64,000 nucleotides of DNA from Zygnema cylindricum (lineage: Eukaryota > Streptophyta > Zygnematophyceae > Zygnematales > Zygnemataceae), in NCBI GenBank assembly GCA_037447655.1, contig JBBHKE010001269.1, forward strand, positions 1 to 64,000, in the 5' to 3' direction. The position numbers and the translations under genes were made by a program. This document shows, in pieces, positions 23,919 through 36,404 of the stretch. The stretch's first letter is position 1. Every line of letters starts with the position of its first letter. The notes below the pieces were generated by a model. It did not search any database and had not been told where the DNA came from. It saw only the letters and a program-made list of their open reading frames with translations.

Positions 23919-25963
23919 CGTGTTTTTTTATTCGATAATGCCCGTGTGAGCCTTGTCAATTGCTCTCGATCCGCTCTTATTTGTTCTTCTTGAGCCGCTA
24001 CTTGTTGAGTGAGTGCCGCGATTATTAAAGGCAAATCCTCTCGTCTCGGAGGTGAACGAGGCCTAATCGGTGGCGGAACCCTTTGTATTTCCCAAAGGCG
24101 AGAGCGTGGCACTCTGACATTGCGACATTTTTGCAATATCGTCGTACGAGCATCTCCAAGAGCAAGTACCTCGAGAGTTACTCGACAAAATTTTAGGATT
24201 TAGTATAGCCGCGGATCCCATGGATGATGATGACGTATCAACTCCGGGACATTCACCCAAAAACCGTCCTCCTTATGAACAACCCACGTTAACCGGGGAT
24301 CCGTCGGATCAAATTGCCTTTTGTGGGCAAAGGTTGAGCCTCGATCCTCAAGCGAGATAAACAACCATGTTGGATGTGCGGTGACATTGGGGGGGTGTCG
24401 AGAATTTGCGGAAAAGGATTTGCTTCCGGGTTTAGGGGCCGGGGTTCACCATACCTCCAATGTTCCGGCCATTCGGCAACCGGAATATAATGCTCGGGTC
24501 GAGGCACGAACTGTCCATTTCCTCCCCTCTCGTGGGAGGATGAAAATACCAATCGGGATGCTCAACCGGGTATGGAGGTTGAGGATGCGGAGGAGCCATT
24601 ACAATGCCTCTCTCCCTATTCGGCGTGGGAGGTGCCCCGAACACGTTGTTGTCATCATCAAATTCCTCCTGACGTTGCTTTTCCTCACTATCCAGGGTTT
24701 GTTCGTCCTCGGTGGTGGGATCATCCTCGTTTTTCCACACCACGATGTCGGTGGGTTCCAAAATTTCGGGTTCAGGTTTGTCTTCTGGCGGTTCTTCACC
24801 ATCCTCGATGCTCTCGTCGCTGTCCGAAGACGAGGGGACGTATAATTTGTCATTGTCATCTTTCACTTTACGCTTACCCTTTGCTATCTCCTTTTTCCTA
24901 CCTATCTTTCCTCGTGCGTCAATCCCCCCACCTTTCTTGACGGTCGCCTCTCCCCCCACTCGTTTCTCATCCACGGTCTCACAAAACCCTATTAATTTTT
25001 TTTTTATTATCCTTCTTTTGGTGCCTAATCTTCCCCTAGCCTCACTCGACCCACCCTCTTCAACCGTCGCCTCCTTTCCCTTTCTTTCCTCTCCCAACTC
25101 TGTCTTCTCCTCCCTCTCCTCACTCAACAACTTCTCTTCCCTAAAACCCCCACCATTTGCCTCCTCGACGCCCTCATCAAGAAATATTAATTTTCTTTTT
25201 ATTTTTTTACATTTTTTTTCTACCTTTTCCCGTGCCTCACTTCCCTCACCCTCTTCTACCGTCGCCACTATCTCCCCCCCGCTTACACCCATTACCGTCT
25301 TTCCACCCTCCTCTTGTAATGGAATTTTTTCTCCCATAATCACATCACTTTCTACCGCCTCCCCCCTCATCACATTTACCGATTCACCCCTTTCCTCCCT
25401 TCCCTCCTCCGGTAAAACCCCCTCATTTGCTACCTCATCCAAATCGGTCTCTTCCCTTCCTCCCCCAACCGGTGTCAATCCTTCCACCTCTACCTCTTCT
25501 CTCACCTCACTTTTATGCTCCCTCCCCTTCGCGGAACCCTTCCCTCCTCCGGTAAAATCCCCTCCTTTGCTACCTCATGCAAATTGGTCTCTTCCCTTCC
25601 TCCCCCAACTGGTGTCAATCTTTCCATCTCTACCTCTTCTCTTACCTCCCTTTCATGCTCCCTCCCCTCCGGCGGCACCCAACCGATTTGTAGCGAAATG
25701 ACCGCCTCCCTTTCTCTCCCTAATTCCTCCGCGGTACCCCTTTCTCATATCACGGTTTTCGGGACATCTCTTTCCCTCTCTACCCCCCTCGGTGTTTGCC
25801 TTTCCCTCATGGGGATTTCTCTTCCCACTCCATCCTTTCGTACCTCTTCCCTTTGTACTGTTGGCCGAGGTCGTAGACTACTCCGAGGTAATGGAGGGTA
25901 GCGACGACGATATGGCAAGACACTACGCTGTCGCCTATACGACTGGCTGCTGCCCTCCATGTA
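23919..25963 (-). pseudogene. Acidic, low-complexity coding region, possibly the 5' part of the transposase gene
   Basis: Minus-strand coding DNA of unrecognised family. From the right: MEGSSQSYRRQR (25963), a Glu/Gly/Lys-rich region with repeated GRE(A/E)TxEEGxxSEARxK blocks (25505 to about 24860), an acidic SSSDSDESIEDGEE stretch, then a denser part: WYFHPPTRG, EHYIPVAEWPEHWRYGEPRP, AHPTWLFISLEDRGSTF, KEDGFWVNVPELIRHHHPW (to about 24190). After one TAA, the frame continues to a Glu/Gln-rich probable coiled coil (QQVAAQEEQIRADREQL) ending at a GT donor at 23918. Frame slips fall in short G/C runs at 24524-24527 and 24389-24395. It may be one gene with the transposase downstream, or a separate transposon ORF. 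Confidence 0.5.
25390..25680. repeat. Tandem duplication, 140 bp unit, in the acidic coding region
   Basis: TCCCTCCTCCGGTAAAA recurs at 25401 and 25541, each followed by CTACCTCATxCAAATxGGTC and GGTGTCAATC. A unit of 140 bp is not a multiple of 3, so the duplication shifts the minus-strand frame. Confidence 0.8.
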
Positions 25964-26920
25964 AATTAGCCACACGTGGCAAAAAAAAAATGAAAAAGAG
26001 GGGGCTACACAAAAGGATGAGAGAATATACGAGTTTGTCTTAAAAATGACAGGTTGTACGTAAAAATAACGCATGAGGTTTTAACGCATTATATGAGTTC
26101 GAAATATACTTACAGATTGTGTTGTTCGCGACGGCACGAAGTCGTCGCTAACCTTATCAATTTGATCATTCCAACAGTGTGACGATGAAACAAAATTAGG
26201 AGTTGTTGCGGTTCACTGCTTAGAAGATTCCAAGAATGGCAACGACGTGCAAATTACACTCACAGACTGCGTGGTCCGCGACAAAGGAAAGTCGTCGTGC
26301 CCCTAATTTTTTTGGAAAATCCAACAATGCGACGACGAAAGTGAATCAAAAAATCACGCGGTTTAATGATTCCGCGATTCCAACAATGGGACAAAGACAA
26401 AGCCTCGTCGACCATACGAACGTTCATACTTATTGTACTAACTAAAAACAAAAAACTAAAATATGCTCGATATTGTAGTTTGTCATTTTTATCGTTGTCG
26501 CGACGACAAATTGTCGTCGCCAGTTGGATTTCTTCATCCACGCGTCGGCGCTTCAATGTGGCCGCCTGCTAACAATATTAGTATATTAGAACCACAAGCG
26601 ACGACACGTTGTTGTCGGTGTTTCACGACGGTGCAGGAGGATCTAACATAACAACATTAAGAAAATGTGGTGGGGGCGTGGAAAAAATAAAAACAAATTC
26701 TAACGAACACATAAATGTAGAGATAAACAAAATGCCACAATATAAGCGAATTCTATATTGAGAAACAAAATGTAAGCAGTCGTAAAAAGTCATATAAGGT
26801 AAGAATAAAAAGCTAATATGGCTTCCTTGTATTATATTCGCTCATAAAGTGTTCCGAAAACTTCTTCACGGTCCTCGGTATAAGGCACTCCTTTCCGTTT
26901 GTATTACAATCCGCAATCAT
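25964..26920. other. Non-coding DNA with CGACGA-rich patches
   Basis: No convincing gene. Short palindromic patches recur: GTTCGCGACGGCACGAAGTC near 26127, CGCGACAAAGGAAAGTCGTC near 26276 and GTCGCGACGACAAATTGTCG near 26497. They resemble the palindromic cores of the arrays at 7794-8300 and 23195-23850. Confidence 0.4.
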
Positions 26921-27226
26921 CTAGTTGATTACACGAATGCGTGCAACCTTTGTCGACACGTGTTGGAGCTTGCGTCTCACCACCGAGCTGATACTGTGGT
27001 CCACACGCGGTGAGTCTGGCGGTGAGTCTGGAGATGCATTTGGGGGTGAACCGAAATCGGACCCACCGCCTTCCATGAGGGTGTCATCATTTAGTGATCC
27101 AATCCTTTCACCTGCCTCTCCCTCCCCCTCTTTCTCGCCCCACTCTATCTCCTCCTCAACCGGAGGTGGGAAAAATACAGCGGGAGCTGTGGCTTTCGCC
27201 GCAAAAAAGGTGGTAATGGGCCACAT
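26921..27226 (-). CDS. Hypothetical acidic proline-rich protein or exon
   Basis: A 101-codon minus-strand frame begins MWPITTFFAAKATAPAVFFP and continues with an acidic EEEIEWGEKEGEGEAGER stretch and a SPPNASPDSPPDSPR linker. A basic end follows (VVRRKLQHVSTKVARIRV). The composition is protein-like and unlike the A+T-rich surroundings. No domain is recognised. Its style resembles the acidic region at 23919-25963 and it lies upstream on the same strand, so it could be an earlier exon of the same transposon gene. A separate small gene or a chance frame is also possible. Confidence 0.35.
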   Translation of the reverse strand: MWPITTFFAAKATAPAVFFPPPVEEEIEWGEKEGEGEAGERIGSLNDDTLMEGGGSDFGSPPNASPDSPPDSPRVDHSISSVVRRKLQHVSTKVARIRVIN

Positions 27227-28487
27227 ATTTTCTTAAGATAGTCACGGCAACTTGTGAAAGATAAATATGAAGCAACAAAAATAAAATGCAACAACGAAGG
27301 TAGATGCGAAGGGAGGAAAAGAGTGCCATTGTTGGAGTTAACTACGAGTATATATAGGAGGGGAAGGGATTATGTTGTGAAAAAAAGGAGGGAAATGCTT
27401 GGTAAAAATTTGAACATTCAAAATTTTTAAATCAAATATTTTGTTCGAAGTCCAATATTTCCATTTTAAAAACGACACGGTGAGAGCGGGAAAGTTTTAA
27501 AATTTACGTCAGTTTTCAACGTGAGAGTATGCACGTGGTTGACAATGGACGTTTTTCATGAAAAAAGAGTGAGAAAACATGGCAGCTCATTGAATGTACG
27601 GATCTTTCTTGGAAAGGCAGCGGGTAAGACAGGCCTGTTTTGATGCATATTAAAAAAAGCCATAATGTTTGCGTGGATAAAAAATAAGACACGTGTAATC
27701 TTTGGCGACCAATCACGTGACGTGAATTATTAATTGGTTGGTCGGTATGTACTTTTTGGTTCATTTTAGTGTCATCATTTACTTTAATACGGAACAACGT
27801 TGACGTTAATACAAGTGAGACGTCTGAAAGATAGACGAGGTAACACCCTTATTACAATTAAGACACATATTAGCATACTTAACTCTAATTAAACCACCCA
27901 AAAAGGACGTTATTAGAATACATGAGATACGGACGAACGGAAATACGACCATACGTCCAAGTTACATGTAGAAACGGCGTGGCGTGTTAACCATTTCCGT
28001 AAACGTCAAACCAAAAAAATAAAATTAAACTTTACGTTACGCGGTATAGCGTTAACACGTAACCTCCGTAAAATTGTCTGATCGGTACGGATACTCGATT
28101 TGGCGCCGTCGTACAATTTTTAAGATTGTGTACGGTTACATAGATTAATGTTTACAATCGTACGGAGAATATTCCATTTTTGCTGTCCCCAAATTAGCGT
28201 TAACGCCGAAATTAGAATAAACCTTTTTTTTTTCAAATTTTCAAATTCTTAATTAGCGTCAATGACGGTATATTTACTTACACACTATTTAAACTTTGAC
28301 ACTAATAACGATGCGCGGTGTAACTAAAAGTCGTCAGGCAAGAGGCTCAAACAGTGAAACTTGGTGTCGGGCAGGGTATCGACAGCCATTACCGTACGAC
28401 CTTCACGAAACAGCATCCCATCACATGACAGAGGGGCTTTAAGACAAGCCCATATCGTATCGCATGCAGCTGATTGCTAAGTAGACT
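27227..28487. other. 5' flank of NUP58, no other gene seen
   Basis: This A+T-rich DNA holds many TAACG/CGTTA words. A patch ending ACACTAATAACGATGCGCGG near 28300-28318 matches the end of the MITE-like repeats at 35446-36007. The segment from about 28330 to 28487 is likely 5' UTR and proximal promoter. No clear TATA box stands out. Confidence 0.4.
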
Positions 28488-31400
28488 ATGGCGTTTATCG
28501 GAGGATTCGGGACTCCTCAGGGCCAAGCTCCGTCGTCGCTAGGCTATGGCGGCGGCCCGATGCAGGCGCCGCAGCAGTTCCAGGCTGTGCAGCAGATTCT
28601 GCTGCTGGCCAAGCCGACGGACCCGCAGAAGCCTCCACAGCCGGCCGCTTATTCTACAAGATGGGATGACTTGCATCCAGAGAGTCAGCGTATTCTGTTA
28701 CAGATTGAGTAAGTTGGAACGAGGTTCTACACGTGTAACTTTTTTTGCGAGCACTTACTGGCATAAGTGGCTAATGGTGATATGTTCGTTCTTTGTTTTG
28801 TGTTTATCTATCACTCCCGAATCAGAGATTGTTGAAATTCTATTATGCCAAACAGCTAGGAAGATGTCTATTTGGGTTTGCGAGGTATACCTTCTGAGGT
28901 GTACCCTTGTCAATGGCGGTTCCCCCTTTCGTTTGGATGGAGAACCCGTTTTTCTTTTTTCTACAGTTTCAGATGCGTGTATGCAAATGGTTAAGTAGGT
29001 TCTGAGACTGCAATAGATTCAATGGAACTCGGTTTCATATTTTCTTTTGATAACTTTTTGTTTAGTTTTTGACATTGAACGGACTGGTACATAATTTCAT
29101 TCACCTCAATAAGGTTTTTTAGTCAAACGGCATTTAATTCATTTTCGCATCAATTGATTTTCCTTTTTAAGGTGATTGGCTTTCATTATCTGTGCGATGT
29201 TTTGACTATCATTGTTGTACATGTACTCAATTTCTTCAAATATTTTTTTAGTGCTGTGACATGGAATTTTGAACTTCTGTGTTGACTGGACCAAACTGCC
29301 CTGTAGTTTTTCTCTTTGTACTCCTGTTCTGTTCTTGTAGATGGACGTACACGTTTCACTTCGGACCATAGGTCCTAAGTTGATGTGGAATTACCTTTTG
29401 GTATTATATTCACTACTTATGTCTGTCTGTCTCGTTGTTACTGTGTCCTCTATGGCGGCATTGCATGCTTATTGTGAAACTTACAGTTGAAGCTTTGGAA
29501 CCATCTTCGGGCTGGTCCTTGTCTTTTGAGTTGACTGTATTTCTCTTTTTAGAGCTATCTTTGGATTATGCTTATGGTTTCTGTAATATCAACGGCTTTC
29601 CTTGTCGCTCACTTAGGAAGCTGATCTAGGGATTGGGGGTGGAGCACAGAGAGAAAATTATGGAATATCGTGATGAAAGCATCCGACTGGAACAGTGCCA
29701 GCGTCTCCAAGATTCACCTTCAATGAAGAAAGAGTTTCAGGAAGAAGCTGGACGTATTGCTCAGGTGCTGCAAATGCGGCAATGGTGCCTGCTGCCCAAC
29801 TGAGGTAGGAGGCAGGCAGCAGGAAGGAGTTTGTTGATGGAAAGGATGTTCTGTGCATACTTGTGAAGAAGTTTTCTGCACCTTTGGCTTTCTTGCTTTG
29901 CATATGCACGTTTTCGCAGTAAATCTTGTCGTGAATGATGATAGTTGTGTCGTAATGCAAAGCTAGACCTCCCATCGCTATTAGAGTAAAAGAATTTTAG
30001 TGTAAATGCAAAATGACAATATAGGAGGGAGATGTGGCGGGTTGCAATTCACTCCCTTAATAGAGTAATCAACACTATTTTATGGTTTTTGGCCAGAAAA
30101 AGTCGCGACCGAATTGGTGTTATTACCTCCACTAGTGTGGGCAGTGTAGTTTCCTTTGGGAGCTGCTGGACCTTTTGTTTGTTTGCTTCATCATGCAAAT
30201 GCTCTGTTATGTCAAATGATGAGTAATTGTTTAGTTGCATTTTTTGTGACAATTATGGTCTTGGTGATTTGTTAAATTTGAGGAACTTCTCAAATGCAGT
30301 TGTTTACCTTCTCTAGGGTTTTCTGAGGCTATCGCTTTTCAAAACGAATAAAATGCTGGTGATTTTGACAGAAGTCAATTCTGCTGTGATCGCCAGTTCT
30401 TTTCACGAAAATGCGTTGTTCACTGCTGGAAGCCAGTTAGTCGTCTGTGTTTTAAGTAATGCACCTGTTGTTGGCGCATGGCAGCCTTTCACACTTGGTT
30501 TTTCTTTTCTTGGGTGGAATCATTCTCTTTCCTTTTTTTTGTTGCGCAGGATCTCGCCAGTCTGCAAACGTCATTCGTTGGCGAGGAGGCATCTCTTCAG
30601 CCCCTCCTTGCAAGCTGCCAACAGCTTACCCAATACACGGAATATGCTATGCGTGTTATGTTTACAATATATGACCGTTATCCTAGCCTGAAACCTGGAA
30701 ACCAACTCTTGCCTCCTTCCCTTCCCACGTCAGGGGCCACGGGACCAATGTTTACTGCTTCCTCATCTGGAACCTCTTGTCCTGGAGGTCCTTCTAATAC
30801 CCTCAGTCCTTTCACTATTGGAATTTCACCTCGACCGGACCCATTTCTGGAACACAGTGTAGGACGCATGGAGGCAAAGTATACCGAGTGTCTGCAAATG
30901 GTGGAGGAGCTGGAAAAAGTTCTGCGGCCTTTTGCAAGGAGCAGAGGACTTGAGAGTGATACTGGAGATTCTTCTCTGGCAGAAGTGCTGCCAAACGCCA
31001 TACAGAACTTGCATGAGTTTTTTGTGCATGTAGCTGCCAAGGTACAACATTGCTGAATGCTATTCAGCTTCTCTGGAAAAACTTTTTCCTGGATTTAGGT
31101 TCTAGTATTTTCTCCGAAGTCACAGAAACCTGATTATCACTCCATCCTACCATATCTACACCACCCATCCCTATTACAGTTAATGACACAATTTTGACAG
31201 AAAATTGTAAACTAAAGTTGATAACCTTATTTAAGGGAGCGGACCTCAATTCCCACGTCTCTCTACACTAAACTATTTTTATACATTCTAATTTACACTA
31301 ATAATTCCCGTAATAGCGATGGACGGTGTAGTTATGTAAACAGCTGGGTTATTTCTTTCTTGTCACCCCAGCTAATGTAGCTTATTATGTAAAAGTATTT

Positions 31401-34400
31401 CTCGAAAACATCAGGATGTCCGATTGTACACAATCAAACGCAAGCTAGTTGCAGAATTGTCAATAGAGCATGTTCCATGTGAAATCACATTAAAGGGATT
31501 CTATGTATTGATTAACTTTCCGGCTTTGCTGTATGGTGGTCTAGCTTGCATTCTATATCCTTACAGCTTTTGTACGTCATGTCCGTGATTTGACCCTGCA
31601 GTATTTTTTCTTAAATTTTGCTATGCATGAGTATTATGTGGAGACTGTAAGTTGAAAGATGCATGGACTTGAAATTTAATGTGTTGAGGGCTCAAGCCCT
31701 CATCATGCAACTTCCTTTTGACGCTCACAGGGTTTTCGGTTTAGTCTAGTCTTTAGAATGCCACCGGCTGCCCTTATCCTCACTGTGTTGGACCTATCAA
31801 ATGGAAAATCTGCTTTTGGTTGTGGCTGAAGGAGATGCTAAACAGGGCTTTGGTTAAACAGGCCAACAATCCACGACTCGGTCTATTGTGACTGTGTCGC
31901 AACATCCTCTAATTAATTGTCATACTTTCGTTTGTCATTCCTTCGGGTTTTGTTTGTCCTTGGTATCGCTAGAAGAAACCGGGCCATTTGTGAGTAGTTG
32001 TAAGGAACCACCGACCCTTTTCCTCTTCTCTCCTCCCCCTCCCTTCTCTCTTGTTTCATATCTGGTCATGCAGGTTGAAAGCCTCCATGTGCTGGTAGAA
32101 TCAGCCCGGTCAGCCTTCCTGGCCCAGCGCAGAAGACAAGGGAACACACACGATCCTTTTCTAGAAGCCGATAGGCGAGAGGCAGCAAAAAAGGAAGCAG
32201 CTACAAGAGCTCTTCCCCGTGGACTTCCCCAACCTTCGCAAACATCACAGCAAGTAGTACAACTTCCAACTTCCTCTGGAACAGCTCCGCTCTCTCTAAG
32301 TCTGTCTCCTGCCCTTGGGACAATATCTCCTGGATTTTCACTGTTTGGGTCGACACCCTCAGCTCTAGTCGCCACAACACCGACTGTAGGGCAATCATCA
32401 GGGGCTCCCTCAGGCTCCTCTTTGTTAGGCACTCCCCCACCTGCCTCTCAGTTTGGTGGTGGGGCTAGCTTGTTTGGGAATTCTCCTGCCGGGGGGGCAG
32501 CAAGTGGGTCTTCCTTATTTGGAGCGTCTGCGAGTACACCATCGATATTTGGGGCAGGTTCGGCTCCATCCTTCGGAACTCCAACTCCCAGCGGAAATGC
32601 TTTTGGTGGTAAATCGAACCGGGCTGACGGAGTTTCCGATCTCGCATTCAGATTTTTGTGTGCTGTCATGTGTGCCATTAGCCGCCTTTCCATTCGTTTT
32701 TGCAAAATTATTGAAAAGTTTTTAATATTCTAAGACAGCCTTGTGTTTATTGTCTGCCTTATTCAGGCTTTGGACAAACAGCAGGCAGCTCGTTCGGAAC
32801 ACCGACACCATCACCAGCAACTGGAAGTATATTTGGTGGACCTACTCCTTCATTTGGTGAGGGAAACGGGAAGATAAATTTGTTTTTTTATTTTTTGTGA
32901 GGTTTGTGCAAATCTGCATTTGCGTGAGCTTATGGGGGACAAGCAAAATATACTATTGTAAGCCTCCTTTGAGAGCGAAGAGCCTCTCTCGGTGTACCTT
33001 CAAATACATGAGTGAGGTAAAAGCAAAGTGGAAAGAGTCAGCTGTGTATGTGTTATAACTGATTGCATTTCCCTAGCACATCTCAAAAGGCATTTTTACC
33101 CACTTGACTATGATTACTATGAGGAAATGCACTGTTTTCTGCTCACGGCTGTCATATCAGAGTGAAAATATGCTGTGTGTGGTTACCCTATGACTTGTTT
33201 ATGTGTCATTTTAAGTGATTTAATATCTGCCAATTGATCACGATTCGTAAAATAGATGCCCTTTTTTCATGCCAATTGATTATGTAATGTGCAACGGATT
33301 AATAATATGTTCAGCTGACGCTGTCACCCATTTGTCCCCCATCATCCTTGAGATCCATGTATGTTTGAACGGTCCATGAAAGAGAATTTTTACGACTTAT
33401 CTCTTCACTATCAGCTGCTCTTTTCAATTTACCTTACCTTCTTTTCTTGTTCTCAAGCTGCCCTTATGACATTGCAGCAAATGTGTGGATTTTAATGTGT
33501 TAGTGGTCGGTGAGGGCCACCTTTGCAATCTCGTTTGCGCTTATCTTCAAAAATCTGATATATAAAAAGAGGTGGACCTCTGTGAAGTGGTGAATTGTGG
33601 TTTAATTGGGGCCATTTTTGAAATCAAATCTAGTTGATATGGTTTTTTAGCTATAAAGTGTGACGTTTATTTCAACCACTTGAAATGGCTGTTTCAAATC
33701 TGAACTAGACGTGCTCAAATCATGTATGTAGATATCCTTCACTGTGAATTGTCTGAATATGTTGCGAGGATTGTTTTCAGGATTTCTTAGATCCTTATTT
33801 TTTACGATAGACCTGACTGGAAGGTTCTTGGAGGGCACAGGTGGGACCGCTACTCAAGCTCCAGGACAGTTTGGATTTAACAACACTACTTCGGTGAGAG
33901 CCGGCAACTGTATTCTATATGGTTTATCATCATTTTGCAGACTTTTCCTTTAGTCGGTTATACTGCTGCTTTCCACCATCAGTTTGACCCACACTACCTT
34001 GTATGATAAGTCTGTCCATATCACATGAATTAGTGTGATGCATCCTCCATTTTAAGCATAGAGTAGTCATCTCTGAATGAATTTAGTTGGTATGAGTGTG
34101 ACTGGATGAAGCGCACGGGATTTATACAGTTACGGAGATTACTGTAAATGTTGTTTCTGTTTATCTCGTATTGGTAGGCACTTACATCAATACTGAGCGT
34201 GTTTATTTCTGACATTTCATAGAACTGGGACTTCAGATTGGGGATTCTTTATCTTGCAATTTTTTTACAATGTGTTTTTGTCTTTTTGTCTAAACTCTTA
34301 ATACTGTGAAATTCATGTAATGTGAATTCTCTGTAATGTTTATGTTATTCAATCACCTCTAACGTGAGCTTTTTAAACTGTGAAATCTCTTTGTTATGAG

Positions 34401-34491
34401 TTAATCGTTATGCGAGTTTTTAATATTCTCGTGGTTGGGGATTGCGTTGCAGGCAAGCAAACCTAAACCTCGAACAAATCGCAGAAAATGA
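28488..34491 (+). CDS. NUP58: Nuclear pore FG nucleoporin NUP58 (p58/p45 family), 7 exons
   Basis: FG nucleoporin of the central transport channel, which works with NUP62 and NUP54. Predicted exons: 28488-28708, 29650-29764, 30550-31041, 32074-32608, 32767-32856, 33841-33893, 34453-34491. All have GT..AG ends and compatible phases and give 514 aa, about the plant family's length. The N-terminus is Gly/Gln-rich with one GFG (MAFIGGFGTPQG). Next is a helical region: RWDDLHPESQRILLQIEEKI across exons 1-2, QQLTQYTEYAMRVM, RMEAKYTECLQMVEELEKVL, NLHEFFVHVAAKVESLHVLV and NTHDPFLEADRREAAKKEA. An FG-rich part follows (SLFGNS, SLFGAS, SIFGAG, AFGGFGQT, SSFGTP, SIFGGP, GQFGFN) and a basic tail, KPKPRTNRRK. 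The start is the first ATG with family similarity. No frame break is seen. Intron 1 to 3 lengths are 941, 785 and 1032 bp. Confidence 0.93.
29968..30140 (+). repeat. MITE-like repeat in NUP58 intron 2
   Basis: It begins CCCATCGCTATTAGAGTAAA and contains AGATGTGGCGGGTTGCAATT, CTCCCTTAATAGAGT, then TTTTTGGCCAGAAAAAGTCG and GGTGTTATTA. The same order of words occurs at about 35522-35620, and in inverted orientation (partly) at 31222-31335. The ends are not sharply defined. Confidence 0.6.
31222..31335 (-). repeat. MITE-like repeat, inverted partial copy in NUP58 intron 3
   Basis: Read on the minus strand it starts CTACACCGTCCATCGCTATT, followed by ATTAGTGTAAATTAGAAT, GACGTGGGAATTGAGG and GCTCCCTTAAATAAG. 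These words parallel the copy at 29968-30140. Together the two could pair in the primary transcript. Confidence 0.5.
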
Positions 34492-35445
34492 CAACCGTCA
34501 GATTGTGCTTTCAGCTGTCAACTGCTCTCTTCCCGCTTTTCCTCTCAGTTCATTTGCAAGGGTCTGCTTAGCAACAGTTGTCAACTTGTTTCTTTTTGGT
34601 TCAGAAGAAGTTTCACATAGCTCAAACCTGAGAGACTTGCTCGGTTTGTTACTGAAATTTGCATCGGTAAACATGGTGTGTGTTTGTCATCTCTTGGACA
34701 CTTACCCAACTGGAATTTACGTTTTTTTTGTGTATGGGGGTGCATTTGGCGTCAACTCTGTTAGGGGTCAATGTTGGAATATTTTTTTATTGTGACATTC
34801 TTGATAGCTTCCAAAGAGAAGCTGGATTCTGGGAAATATTGGACCACAGCAGTAACTAGAGTGGTAACCAGAGGCTATAAGTAGCTGTTGGTGAGTCAAG
34901 GCATCACAGAATCTTGAGGTCAAGGTGACTTCTAGCTTGCAAAGCCTCACAGAATCTTGCGATGAGAATGACCAAACGTTAATAATGATGTGCGGTGACA
35001 TTTCTTACAATGCTGTAAGTTGTACAATATTGGTATGGTGACGATTCGTTTTATTGCTGTTTAGATCTTTCCCTCTCACTCCCTCCACCTCTCTCCCTCA
35101 CATCTCTCTCCCGCTCTCTCCCTCTCTCTCCCTTTCTCTCCCTCACCACCTTTTTGGTGTCAATTTTCGCTGCGTACAACACTGTTTCCCAGTGCACAAA
35201 AGATCATGAATGCAATGGTTGCGAAGGGAAATCAAGGGCTTCAATAGAAATTGTGACCAGAGAATAGCTGATGGAAGTGGTGAAAAAACATTGGTGCAAT
35301 TACCGTTATGTTTATCTCCATCAGAAAGACAAACCACATTTACGGACAGGAAAATATGAACATAGAGACATGCAGTGTTGATAACTGATTATGCAGAATT
35401 ACACTGAATGATAGCAGGTTAAACAGTCCAGGTTTACTAGCAAAC
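34492..35445. other. NUP58 3' flank with a short pyrimidine-rich tract
   Basis: This is the probable 3' UTR and intergenic DNA. A CTCTCTCCC-type pyrimidine run lies at about 35065-35150. The 117-codon frame over the last NUP58 exon is out of register with it and shows no features. Confidence 0.5.
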
Positions 35446-36007
35446 ACGACTCATCGTTATTAGCGTTAAACATTTATTAGTGTTAATGTGAAATTAGAAA
35501 TAATAATACTAATTTAGTGCAGGCAGATGTGGCAGGTTGTAGTCCACGTCCTTAAATAATGTTGTTAACTCGATTTTGTGATTTTTGTCCAAAAAAAGTC
35601 GTGCCTGGTGTTATTAACACTAATAACTAGTGTTGTGTATCAGAGGCCCTTAGCCTATATTCGATATGTTTGGGTACCCGATAATCGATACATTGCTTCG
35701 ATATATCGAGGAGGCTAATATCGCGATATTTATATGATATATCGGCCAATAATTCAATATATTTCTATCCGCGATATATTGAAGTTGACGCTAGGTCAAA
35801 AAAAATTCAAAAGTCCCCCCCCCCCCTTGATGGCACGCCCTCATTTTGGGACAGTACGTTTGTTTGTACAATTTACGAACGGTTTTCGTACGATTTTCCG
35901 TGCCATATCGAGGCCTCTGACCGATCGATAATCAATATATCGAATATTGTACTTATCGCGATAAATTTTACCCGATACACAACATTACTAATAACGATGA
36001 GCGGCGT
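35446..36007 (+). mobile_element. MITE-like element with terminal inverted repeats, hosting a nested hAT MITE
   Basis: The left end CGACTCATCGTTATTAGCG (from 35448) and the right end CTAATAACGATGAGCGGCG (to 36006) are inverted repeats with few mismatches. Without the nested element it is about 200 bp. Its middle matches the repeat in NUP58 intron 2. I cannot identify a TSD, so boundaries are approximate and the superfamily is unknown. Confidence 0.6.
35628..35987. mobile_element. Non-autonomous hAT-type MITE, 360 bp
   Basis: The ends are TAGTGTTGTGTATC and GATACACAACATTA, 14 bp inverted repeats with one mismatch. An 8 bp duplication CTAATAAC flanks both sides (35620-35627 and 35988-35995), as hAT transposases produce. 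The interior is rich in TATCGATA/TATCGCGATA palindromes and has no gene. It sits inside the MITE at 35446-36007. Confidence 0.82.
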
Positions 36008-36404
36008 GGATGTTAAAACATAAAGGTGCACACCATAACATACCCCCAACCGCTTGTTTGCATAAATAAAAACTTTTCTCTTGACCCACCAAGAGCATTG
36101 TCAAATTTTTCTACAATTTCATGTTTATTTACTTCCACAAGCTTTTCGGACATAGATCCAATTATGTAAAAGTACGGTTATCTATCTAAAACTAGTACCG
36201 CATTATTTATTTTCATCGAAACAAATAACATTATTTGGTCCGTTGAACCCGATAAATCGGACGGGGAACAGCAGATCCTTAAGAGAATCTGATTAATTCG
36301 CCACATCGGATGACACGCAAAATTACGCTGATAGTATCCGCGATTACTTAATGACAACCACACAATGATTGCTTCAGCAATAACAGCTCACAATACAATA
36401 GCAA

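Noticed and set aside
24712-25701. A 329-codon plus-strand Ser/Pro-rich frame
   Set aside because: It is the complement of the acidic minus-strand coding region, whose composition leaves few stops on the opposite strand.
34442-34795. A 117-codon frame over the last NUP58 exon
   Set aside because: It is out of phase with the NUP58 tail KPKPRTNRRK and lies mostly in the 3' UTR.
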